64,000 nt of DNA, taken from contig OX637292.1 of NCBI GenBank assembly GCA_951799445.1, positions 6,947,296-7,011,295 of the forward strand, read 5' to 3'. The notes beneath the pieces were generated by a model. That model had not been told where the DNA came from. It searched no databases and worked only from the letters and a program-made list of their open reading frames with translations. Below are positions 53,195-63,567 of this stretch, piece by piece (within the stretch, counting starts at the first letter, position 1; every line of letters starts with the position of its first letter). Position numbers and translations under genes: made by a program. This DNA is from Pseudisothecium myosuroides. Lineage: Eukaryota; Streptophyta; Bryopsida; Hypnales; Lembophyllaceae.

Positions 53195-53645
53195 GAATGT
53201 ATGCACGATTTTTCGCCAATTGGCTACACCCAAAAGTTGTTAGCTATTTTATGAAGAGTATATTCATTTTGTTGGGTCAAACTGATAGCCAATTATTATC
53301 TAGGTATCACCAACTTTTGACTGATGTAGATGTCACCGAATTATCACCCAAGTATCATATGAATATTGAGTAAATAGCTGCCTACTTCTCCCAAATGATG
53401 AAAGAAACACTGCCTGAGAGTGTATGTTTTCAGCATACGTACGGTACCTATTTTGATTTTTCAACACGGAACTTTCGGGTTTGAACAATCTCGATTGCTC
53501 GTGGCCTGGATGCCTGAGTAGGTGCTTGAAAAGCTTGCAAGGTTATCAGAATGTGGCCTAGTCTACTCTTGAGGAGGACCTGGAATCAACAAACAAAATT
53601 TTCATTGGTTTCCCCACCTGAAAACACTAAACGGCACCCTATGAA

Positions 53646-53868
53646 CTTCAATCTTCTTCGGTTTGAGCATTTCTTTAATGAGCATCTCTGCCTCAAGCTT
53701 CCTCATTTCCGGTGTCTCGTGCAACTGAGCCTTGCCGTGCAAAGAGTCAAAGGTTCTCACCACAGTAATCCAATCTTTTGTAAGTTGCTTGATCCTATGT
53801 GCTCATTTTCCAGGGACACGAAATTTTGAACTACACGCCAATATTAGAGATAGCTTGACTCTTTATCA
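53646..53868. other. DNA just outside the right LRAT arm
   Basis: No inverted partner near 42.5 kb and no gene recognised. Confidence 0.4.
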
Positions 53869-54109
53869 GGCCGTTTGACTTTGGCTAGCTGTGCAAATAT
53901 AGCAAAGTGAAAATTTAAAAGTATTAAAAAATTAAAAAATTAAAAATCAGGTACCACGTGATCACACACGGTGACACGGTGCCATGTTAGATTGCAATTT
54001 TTTATTTTTCTTCAATAAAAATTTCCAAGAAAATAATGTATTTTTTAATTTCGTGAAATTGCATCGCTCGCCAAAGTCAAACAACCTTCTTGGGAGTCCA
54101 CATTTTCTC
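53869..54109. mobile_element. MITE-like element, family C, copy 2
   Basis: GGCCGTTTGACTTTGGCTAG at the left and CGCCAAAGTCAAACAACCTT ... CACATTTTCTC at the right parallel copy 1; the left tip is missing. It has a non-AT island (GTACCACGTGATCACACACG) in the middle that copy 1 lacks. Confidence 0.75.
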
Positions 54110-54495
54110 ATTACGGGAGAAGAGAAATGAGGCCATGGGAAGACCATTGTACTTGGGTTGTTTTCCAAGCTGTGAATGAACGCATCGCTGGTCAAAATAT
54201 TAAATAATTAAAAAATTCATTTAAATATTTAAAAATTAATTAAATAATATTATTTGATGTGGGAGTCTCTTGACCATGTCAAATTTCTAATGTAGCAAAG
54301 TTTTTAATTTTTTGTAAATTAAAATATATATATATATATTTTAAAAAATAAAAAATTATTATTATGACTTTTAATTGTTCTGTGCAATTTAGGCCTTGCT
54401 ATTTTTTGAAGTTGTTTTGTTTTTGCTTTTGTTCTTTTTGGTCACTATTCCCCACTATTTGGGAACTCACAATCTTGTTTAGGCCTGAAGTCTCA
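54110..54495. other. AT-rich DNA, no gene seen
   Basis: Includes AATTAAAT-type low-complexity text and a short TA run near 54330. No element ends or gene. Confidence 0.5.
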
Positions 54496-55440
54496 TCTAA
54501 CCCCTAAAGGACCGTTGTCCCTTCGAGGGACAAATGCGTTTTTGGGCAGGTACCTACAGGCTGAAATTTTCTCCTGATTTTTTGAAACTTTTTTTGAAGG
54601 TAGAAAAGCTAATTAGCTTCATGGTAATATATTTTTTTTCACAATCAGTGCCTGGGAACAATAGTTATGACCAAATAAGCTCAAAACAAGGAATAAGGGG
54701 CAGCTTGGGCAACAAAAAAAAATTGCAAAAATTTGAATTTTTTTTTATATTTTTTTTCTCATGTATTATATTTTTGTCTATTTGAAAAGCTTTGATTCAT
54801 TTCATTTGGATTTGTTATGAGAAAGTTATGGACATTCTTGTTTTTCGTGCAGTTAGAGCATCTTCTTGAAAAAAATAACTTGTAGGATTTATTTCTAAAT
54901 GCAATTTTTCAAATTTTCAAATTTTCAAATTTTTTTGCATGATTTAGTTTACTTGCTAGAACAATCTCACCATTGGGATTAGTGCATATTAGTTCCATCT
55001 AAAATATATGAATATTTAGATTTTCCTTCTATCTTGTACCTACTTTTATCTAACAATTTTTTTAAGAATGATAATTAAGTTTTTTTGAATCTTTTGTTTT
55101 TCCCTAGACTCTCAACTCAATTCTCCACTAAAAAGATTTAAAGCTCAAAACTTTGTAGTGCAAAAATTTTAAGTTAAAAATGTTTAAATTCAAAAAATCT
55201 AGCCCCACAATGTGCTGAAAAACTTGTTTTTTTCACTTTAAACGCAAATAGCTTGCAATCTGTGCGGTCAAAAATTCTGAAATTTTTTCCACACTTCTTC
55301 ATACTGGTTAGGTTTAAAATCCTACAGTTAGATGTGAAAAAAAACAATTAAATTTTTTTTAACTCTTTGCTATAGAATGGCAGTTTTTAGTGTTTTTTGG
55401 CAAAAAAAAGGCCTTGGTCCTTTAGCTAGTGCTAATGATT
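54496..55440. mobile_element. Dispersed element with TAACCCCTAAAGGACC ends
   Basis: Left TAACCCCTAAAGGACCGTTG and right GGCCTTGGTCCTTTAGCTAG are inverted repeats. Just inside the left end is a small palindrome GTCCCTTCGAGGGAC. The region inside the right end (GAATGGCAGTTTTTAGTG) matches, inverted, the text inside the left end of 6539-7124. Confidence 0.6.
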
Positions 55441-56782
55441 TAAAAGTCAAATTTTCAATCAATTATCAGACTAGGGTTACACTTTGATGCAAAGTGATTG
55501 TTCTCAAATTATGGTCCTCTAAATATGCTCCAACTATCGAGTTGAAAATTTTGAATACATAGAGCATATATTTAATTTTTTGACTAATATTAAGAGATAA
55601 TATATATTCTAATTTATCATTTTTTTACTATTGTAGTATGTAGTGAAGTATATTTACAAAAGATGTTATGAAGAATTAATAATGTTTAACATCTAACATT
55701 TTTTTTTAGGATCTAGAAAAAGGGTGATATGCTATAGTATAAGTATATATGACATTTTAATACTTATCAAGGTAATAAATATAAAGGGTCATTTGTAGAT
55801 GCCCAATTTCAAGATTTATTTTTATCATATAATATCCCAAAAATAAATTTTAAAACATTTTAGCATCTACTTTTAATGAAGTAGGATGAATATATCCATT
55901 TTGGCTATGAATAGCCAATTCAATTTCTATCTATGATCTTTTAATATTCAATTCTTAAAATGTTGGATAACTATAGATAGGTACTAAATTGAGTTTAGAG
56001 TCTATAACAGGTATACTTAGACCTTCTTCAATGCATTCCTAAAGTTGGCTTGCCAAATACAAATAATTTTCATCCTTTTTCAAATTTGAAGTTGAAATGT
56101 CTATCATTAGAAGAACATTCAAAAATACTTTAGATAGATACTCAAATTTGGACATTGGATACATACTCAAACTTAAACATTGGAGAAAGAATATAAAACA
56201 CTTCATAAGCTAACTAAAAGTTCAGGTGTACAACTCCCATATTATATGGCCCTAATTATAATCACTTATAATGCATTTTAGTCTAATCTCAAGGAATACA
56301 ATATTTTTAATGTAGAAAATTCTTGTAACCCCTTTCAATAAGGAATCCAAAAATACAATTATAAATATAAAATAAATATTTTTTAAAGAAAATAATAACA
56401 TTAAGAAATAAGATATGTTTTTTTAATACATTTATTATTTAGAGGCCAAGCTATTCAACTTTGTTTTTTTTAAAATAAAAATTCAAGTTTTTTTATTGAA
56501 AATAAAATATTACAATTGAATTTTAATTTTAATTAGAGGAAAATTCTTGTATGGATTTTTTTAAATTATGCATAAATGTTGCAATTCTTTATATATATAT
56601 TTGAATTTTTTTTAAATAAATATGCAACCAATCATTTTTTACATCTCATTTTATTTAATTTGGTCTTCATCTAATTGTTTGGTCCTTTAAATTTTATATA
56701 CTTTTTTCAAAAGTTGTCTTCTAAGCCGTTTTAATGTCGATGCCCCCTGCATATAATACAAGAGTTGTATACCCAAGGCTAA
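55441..56782. other. Very AT-rich DNA, no gene seen
   Basis: No frame, hairpin or element end that I can support. Confidence 0.5.
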
Positions 56783-56913
56783 AAGATAAAAATTATAGTG
56801 ATATTAGCCAATCATAGTTACCAATGCACATTTCATTCCAACTTCCATCAACTTTGGAGTGCAAAAGTGCATTGGTAATTGTGATTTGCCAATACCACTA
56901 TAATTTTTTATCT
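56783..56913. mobile_element. Foldback element, ~130 bp
   Basis: AGATAAAAATTATAGTGATA and AGTTACCAATGCAC at the left pair with GTGCATTGGTAATTGTGA and CACTATAATTTTTTATCT at the right, leaving a short loop (ACTTCCATCAACTTTGG region). Confidence 0.8.
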
Positions 56914-57319
56914 TCTAACTACCTTATGAATTGGTTTATTTTCTTTTTCCATTTGTCTAAATTTGAGTTTCCTTGAACCCATGCAAAGTACTTTTGAATG
57001 CGCTTCAAATGAAAAAAGATTCAAGTTCTAAATATAAACCAGTCATTAGAAGTTCATATGGAGGGGCCTATTCCGGTCTCCACTGGAGCTCCTCTTACCG
57101 TAAGTGTAGTGGGGGAGCCGGGGATCTCAACACAGGAGCCTCGGCTGATATCCACGTCACGAATATTCACCGGGTATCAATCCCTCGGGGGAATAGCCAC
57201 ATTCTGAAATCTGAACTGAAGGATGGATGAACGGGTTGCATGGTTCCGTCGATGACACAACTGCAGTGCCCCTGAACATTCCGAGGATGAAATAATTTCT
57301 GAACAGTGAGAGAAACGGG
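56914..57319. other. Distal CKS1 upstream region
   Basis: GC content rises from about 57055. No motif beyond the repeats listed next is recognised. Confidence 0.4.
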
Positions 57320-57440
57320 GTACGGATGAACAGAAAAATGGGAACAGGATGAACAGAGAAACGAGACGCGGATGGATGAACAGAGAGAGGGAAACGGATG
57401 AACAGAGTCAAGAGGCTTGAATGAACAGAGCAACAACGGG
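57320..57440 (+). repeat. GATGAACAGAG minisatellite upstream of CKS1
   Basis: Six irregularly spaced copies of (G)GATGAACAGA with GAAACG-type spacers, plus a related GATGGATGAACGG just upstream at 57222. It lies about 400-500 bp before the CKS1 start. Confidence 0.8.
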
Positions 57441-57830
57441 TTGATGGATGGCGTCACCCGTCTCGCACCTTCGACAGCCCATTTTTGAAATTCCCCCGCT
57501 CCGCCTTCGCTTCTGCTTCCCCTGCACGCTGCCACCGTCTCGTCCTCTGGTGCCTATTCTCCGATTTCACGGTACACTTCGCTGCTCACCTGCTCCTACA
57601 TTTCCAGATCGCCGTCCTCTTTCTTGTCCGCTGCCAAATCCTTGGTGGGTATCTCTGCTTGTGTTGGTGTCTTTTTCTTTTTCTTTGGAGGGTTTTTTCT
57701 TTTGGCGCATTTACTGTACGTGTTGCAATCTCATGTTCCTTGCGATCTTTGTTTGTGACGATCTTTCGGGTTTATGGTTTATGGACACATTCTAGGATCG
57801 GAAGAGAGAGAGACAGAGAAGCTCGGAAGA

Positions 57831-58728
57831 ATGCCGCAGATTCAGTACTCCGAGAAGTATTTCGATGACACCTACGAGTACAGGTGAGTGTATTGTGGAA
57901 GTGTGGAATTGGGGTTTTAGTGTGCTGTCTTGAGGTTTATGGATGTGGTTTCTGGAATTTCTCTTCGTTTTCTTGTCATTGGCTATATGTTCATGTTGGT
58001 ATCACCTGCTGCGTGACGCTGGTGGGGATGGGTATTGGATTGCCGGAATTTTCAGCTGGGTGCGACATCGTTCCGGTTTGGTGCTGACGGCTGCTTGGAT
58101 TGAATGCTTTGGTTAATGAAGTTTGTTTATTTGAACTTTGTTCTAATTTTGTGGGATGGCGCAGGCATGTCGTGCTCCCCGCTGACATTGCGAAGTTGTT
58201 ACCCAAGAACCGACTGCTGTCTGAGGTATGGCGTTTGAGATTTTGCATTAATTTTAAGTGCCTATGCCCGTGATGCGATTGAGGAGTATCACATGCCATT
58301 TTTTCTTATTACAGTAATTCTGTTAGCGCCACGAGATATCAATATTCATCCTGCAGGAACAACACAGTTCATAAGTTTTTGATGGTTGCTAAAGTGGGTT
58401 AGCAATTGAAGGAGTTTAGCATGTATTATTTGGCTTCTACATGATGAAGCTACGAATGTTCAATGTCTTGACCTCTCGGTGTACCAAATCATGCCCCAGG
58501 CGCTGCGTTTCACTGGGTCTGTGTACCGGTGTTAATGAATTCATATTTTGTGGTTGAGAACAGGCTGAATGGCGTGGAATTGGAGTCCAGCAGTCGCGTG
58601 GGTGGGTACATTATGCCATTCACCGACCCGAGCCACACATCATGCTCTTTCGCAGGCCCCTGAACTACGGCCAGCCTCAGCAAGCTGCCGCTGTTCAGCA
58701 GCAGCAGGCTGCTGGCATGAAAGCCTAA
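57831..58728 (+). CDS. CKS1: Cyclin-dependent kinase regulatory subunit CKS1
   Basis: A small CDK-binding protein that docks phosphorylated substrates onto CDK complexes during the cell cycle. Exons 57831-57883, 58165-58225 and 58564-58728 join in frame with GT-AG introns to give 92 aa (Arabidopsis CKS1 is 87). Essentially the whole length is family signature: [60 protein letters not shown] and [11 protein letters not shown]. The HxPEPH hinge and the phosphate-binding Arg/Ser/Trp residues are all present. The Gln/Ala-rich tail ([16 protein letters not shown]) replaces the short Gln tail of angiosperm CKS. The leader is rich in GAGA. Confidence 0.98.
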
Positions 58729-60350
58729 TCGTCTTCTCTCCAGGTCAGTCTATCTCGTCGGGGGATTAGGGTTTACTTGAATGTCATCGAGTCAAATTAT
58801 AGATCTATGGAGTTGGAACATCTAACATTCATCTGTTCTCACGAAGACTTGCCGTGGAGTCTTCGTAACTTAACTTTCATGTTAGTACTCTTTCTAAACA
58901 GGAATTGCGGGAAGTGGAGACTTCAACTGGAATTTTGCTCAGAGGTTACAACTCAGTGACTAATTTGCGGTTGTTGTGTGAACAGATAATATCAAGTACT
59001 GGAGAGTCTTCCAGTTACTTATGGTAATCGATCTTCAAATTCCTCGAACCATACATCATGCGCTTATGATGTTACAAGCGTGCAGTTGGGACTTTAGTAC
59101 CTACTTTACGTCAATAGGTTCAGCAGCCTTGTCCACGCAATGGACGCTGATGTGAACTATATTTAGATGTAGCTTTTTATTTCACGGAGGACTTGTGGTC
59201 ATCCATCCTGTGGGAGGTTAATCTTACGAAGTTTTCAGAAGAAACTTTTACTGGTTGATGACTAAGACCGTTTATATTTTCATTTTTGATTTCATTCTTG
59301 CTGTGTTCTAAGTAAGGATTCTTTATTCTAGCGGCAATAAATTCTGCTGCTCTGGCCATTTGGACCATTTCACTTTCAAGACTTATAAATAGTTTGTATT
59401 CTTGTTAACCCGTTTGCCCGTTGGTGAGGACTGTTATCATTTTTCTTATTGTTGCATGTAAATCAGTTGCGATTTGTTATTGGAACTTAGTATTAAGAAT
59501 TGTAGTATGTTTGTTTCTGGCATATTGAAAATGGCAAAAGGTTTTGCAGACCAAATTCTCATTAAAATGTGAACGTGAGTGTGGTTGTCATCTTCTGTAA
59601 CTAAAGAATATATGTACTGTAGATTGCACTGCTTTTGTCTTGACCAGAGATCTCAATCATGAACGTTGTGCTGCTGAACATATTCATTGTTGCAAGATTG
59701 GTTTGGTATCTAAATGACTGGAGGTATTTCAGGTTGTTCATGGCATTTCAGGTTGTTCATGGCAAACCCTGCAAGGACGCTGCAAATCTAAAAGGTCCCA
59801 TGGATGACTTCACTGTTAACTGCAGAAACAAAGATTACACTTATTGGTCAAATAATCAGAGTATGTTGGTGACTGCATCGGTAGGTATCCTTCCAATATT
59901 AACCCAGTAAGGATGCCGCGGACCATAAGTGTCTGATGAATGACAAGGGATTCTCCAATGTAGGACAGAACTACAACTATTCATCCTTGGAGTTTTTTGT
60001 GGAAAGTGGAGAACATCTACAGTAGCTTGACTTCCAATGAGTACTTTTGGATTTTTTTATTCCAATGACTCTCACGGTTATACAATGCATGATTTCCAGG
60101 GTCACCCCCCGCGTCCTTACAGGGTTAAATGTAACTGTTCTTGAAGCAATGTGTCTTCTTTTCAAGCCTATCGAACTATTTGGGAATTTGAATAGTTTCT
60201 GCAGCACATGGAGTTTTTGGATTGAGCTGACTTGTAGCTAAGCCAGAACTTGCTAATCTGAATCGTACCCTCGTATGTTCCATACGATTTTGCATCGATA
60301 CTTTTTTGTTCATTGCGAATTCACTAAAATGGTCATTGTTATCAGTGGTT
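58729..60350. other. CKS1 3' flank and intergenic DNA, no gene recognised
   Basis: Short direct repeat at 59730-59762 (GGTTGTTCATGGCA twice). 59975-60125 resembles 48215-48385. No supported coding region. Confidence 0.5.
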
Positions 60351-60514
60351 ACCCGACATGAAGGGTCAGATTTGGCTTAAATTAAGTCATTTTTGTAAAA
60401 AAAATGTCACATGTCATCGTGTGATTAGTGTGAGGTGATGTGGACCCTTGAGAATCTAGTGTGGAAATTCAATTTCAATATCTGACTATTGAATTAGACC
60501 TTCACATATGGTAT
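60351..60514. mobile_element. Diverged MITE, family A relative
   Basis: TACCCGACATGAAGGGTCAG with 'TTAAATTAAG' at the left and GAATTAGACCTTCACATATG at the right recall the ends of 4501-4709 and 9492-9701; about 164 bp, shortened inside. Confidence 0.5.
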
Positions 60515-61884
60515 ATGATGAAATACTCAACGAACTCTTGACAATTGAACTTGATCTAATTTTTTCTTGATTCTAGTAGTCTTCAATGAGGATGGGGACC
60601 AGTATGATGGATGGTCAAAGAGTCTTTTTTAACATTGAAGAATGGATGTTTTTCATCCAATTTTTTGTGTACAACTTATCAATGCTATATTCACATCATT
60701 GAGTTAAATTAAAGTCCTATTACTCTAGCATTTGTTTTTTAATTTTATATGACTGACATAGTTTGTCAAAAAAAAGGTATACCTATATAGTGTATGGTAT
60801 ACAAGTAGAATATATGACCATTTTGGAGCTTTTGAAACATGTAAATAGTCCTAAAATGATCTAGGATGGGAGTGCCATGTGTCATAAGATCTAGCTCAAT
60901 ATGAAAACAAACTTTTGTAACTAATGTATACCTCAATTCATACACCTACATCATCAAAAATCCAAAAAAACACATTAAATGAACAAAAGTGGACTTCCCA
61001 TACCTTTGAACAATAATTCTTAGGATGTTCACACTTTGAATACAAACACTTAATACTGATTAGAGGTAATACTATGTTTAGTGATTTAAAAATTTAAAAA
61101 TTATTGATGGTAGCAAGCCACTCATTAGGGGACTGCATAATTTTCTACATTACAAAAGCTTCTATATATCACAAAAGAGACCTTTGTAGTGCATCTAGCA
61201 ATTCCAACCTACTTACTTTTGATCAGAATGTTATCCATTAAAATAATCTTATTTGAATTGGAATCCAACTTATAATATTAAACTTACTAAGTTTAGTTTC
61301 TACTCCAATTTGAAGTTTTGAGAAATCCACAAAATTAAAAAATTTATTGCAATTTGAACTTAGGGTCTATAGCCAAGGTGTATTGATTTCCTAATGATAG
61401 AATGCTCCAGAACCTTGGCTTACACCATAATGTTTTATACCACAATATATGCCTATGGTGAAAAAGTTAAGATTTTTATAAACATATTAGTTTGTACTTG
61501 ATATGAAATTTGTTTCATCTTCAAAATTCAAGATAAATTTTTTCAAAGAAATTTGAAAATTTTATGAATTGTAGAAGATATAGGATTTTGTCTTTAAAAA
61601 ATAAAAGCAAAATTTAATCATTCAAATTCAATTTTGAAATGGATTATATAATATGATGGATTCAAAAGCCTATTTATGAGGTCATAAGTTTTGTTAAAGT
61701 GTTTTTTTTAAGATAATTCACTCAAAAGTGATACAAAATTTTTTTGAGAGAATATTTGGCTCTATATTCTCTCTTCTTAATCACATGAAATTGCTAAATT
61801 GCTACAAATTCTTAGGACCATATAACTCTTTTGGAAATGAATGTATAAATTTTTGGAAGAACTAATGCATTTTCACCCAACGAT
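60515..61884. other. AT-rich intergenic DNA
   Basis: 60820-60960 ('GGGAGTGCCATGTGTCATAA', 'CTAATGTATACCTCAATTC') is a weak third relative of the 38455-39680 repeat. No gene seen. Confidence 0.5.
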
Positions 61885-62116
61885 GCTAGTATGTGAGTCC
61901 AAGAATGCAAGCTTATGAGCATTGAGTTTACAATATAGTTACCTATTATATAGATACCACACACTATAGAAGGTGTATGTATCATAACACCTGTAATATA
62001 GGTATTTGTAACACATATTACCTATAATCATAGATGTTTTTAATAGTATATACACCTACAACATTGATTTGTGGTATTCTAGGCTCATGGGCTCACTCCT
62101 ATGCTCACATAATAGC
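61885..62116 (-). mobile_element. MITE-like element, family B, copy 2 (inverted)
   Basis: Reverse-complement match to 45676-45911. Ends GCTAGTATGTGAG and GCTCACATAATAGC; inner 'GATACCACACACTATAGAAG', 'TATACACCTACAAC' and 'GTATTCTAGGCTCATGGGC' are reverse-complement equivalents of copy 1 blocks. About 232 bp. Confidence 0.85.
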
Positions 62117-62784
62117 AACCCTCCATTTTCAGCTACATTTTTTATATCATATTTAAAAGCTTCAACTTAGTTGATTTCTTCATTTGCAAAAATTTGTAAT
62201 GATCATTCCAACTCTTCCAAAGCAAAGGCCAGATGCTCCAATTCCAATTGGCTCTTCGAAGCATGCCTCCATATTAAACTTTGATTTCAAGAATGTAAAC
62301 TATTTATTACATAATTTGTTAATAGTGGGGATAATAAATGAAGTGAACTATAATAATTTGGAAAATAATTACTTAAAGTTACTTTTGATAACTGAAATAT
62401 ACCGATACACAATCATTCGCATGATCTAATGAATGGAGAAAACTAGTAATTAATAAGTAAAATGAGCTTGTTCATTTTCCTAGAATGCAAATTTAATTTC
62501 TAAATTGTTATAAACTATATAATAATATTTCCAAATAAATTAGTTTAAAATAAAAGAATTCAAAACAACTTGAATATATGAAATGATAAATTGAATGATC
62601 CTAAAGAATTATCAATGTAGCTTGTTTGGATGTAATTTCTCCTTAGACATTGTAGCAATGCTATAGTCAAGGTATAACGCTTAGAATAGTGTTAAACTAA
62701 TTGAATTAAACCCGAGCAGACCAATTTTATGGATTTGTGAAACCCTAATTCATGGCAACTGTGACTCTCATCATTCGACGACGC
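62117..62784. other. AT-rich DNA before the MHF1 repeat array
   Basis: A frame of 81 codons at 62184-62429 is AT-driven and unrecognised. GAAACCCTAATTC near 62740 is a partial telo-box. Confidence 0.45.
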
Positions 62785-62950
62785 CATGGAATTTCAGAGA
62801 TTCGGAGTTGCCTTCAATTGAGGCAACGGCGATGATTGTACAGAATATCGAACAAAAATCAAGAAATTTCGGTGATGACTGCGTTTCAGTAGGTTTTGAT
62901 GGAGAAAGGGAGGGGGTTTGCAATGGGCGTGAAGTTTGAGGGATTTGGAA

Positions 62951-62968
62951 TTAGGGTTTAGGGTTTAG
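62951..62968 (+). promoter_or_regulatory. Double telo-box in the MHF1 upstream array
   Basis: TTAGGGTTTAGGGTTTAG, the reverse complement of tandem AAACCCTAA motifs, often found at promoters of plant replication and cell-cycle genes. The same 18-mer recurs at 63475-63492. Confidence 0.5.
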
Positions 62969-63474
62969 CATGACGACGACGAGCGAATAGAACGAATCAT
63001 CTATGCAACGGAGGGTGTGTGCAGTAGGCGTGAAGTTTGAGAGATTCGGAGTCGCCTTTAATTGAGGCAATGGCGAGGAGTGCGCACAGAATATTGAACA
63101 AAAACTCTAAAGAATTTACGATGATGACTGCGTTTCAGTAGGTTTTGATGGAGCAAGGGAGATGTTTTGCAATGGGCGTGAAGTTTGAGAGATTCGGAGT
63201 CGGATTGGTATTAGGCCATAACGACGACGAGCGAATGGAGACGAATAGAACGAACCCACTATGCCGGTGATTAGGTTTTAATGAAGCAAGGGAGGGGGTT
63301 TGCAATAGGCGTGAAGTTTGAGGGATTCAGAGTCGCCTTCAATTGAGGCAATGGCGTATGTACAGAATATTGAGCAAAAACTCTAAAGAATTTACAATGA
63401 TGACTGAGTTTCAGTAGGTTTTGATGGAGCAAGGGAGGGGGTTTGCAATGGGCGTGAAGTTTAGGGAATTGGAA

Positions 63475-63492
63475 TTAGGGTTTAGGGTTTAG
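63475..63492 (+). promoter_or_regulatory. Double telo-box nearest the MHF1 start
   Basis: TTAGGGTTTAGGGTTTAG, 75 nt upstream of ATG 63568. A plausible promoter or leader element by motif and position. Confidence 0.5.
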
Positions 63493-63567
63493 CCATAACG
63501 ACGACGAGCGAATGGAGAAGTAGAGAACGAATCCACTATGTTGGTGATTGCGTTTCGTTAGGTTTTG

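Larger units (their letters stand above)
51250..53645 (-). repeat. Right arm of LRAT inverted duplication
   Basis: Reverse-complement partner of 42545-44450. It is longer because about 510 bp (52908-53416), including the MITE at 52949-53194, is inserted in its upstream region. The outermost matched text is AATCAACAAACAAA near 53585 and 'AAAACAC' near 53625. Confidence 0.85.
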
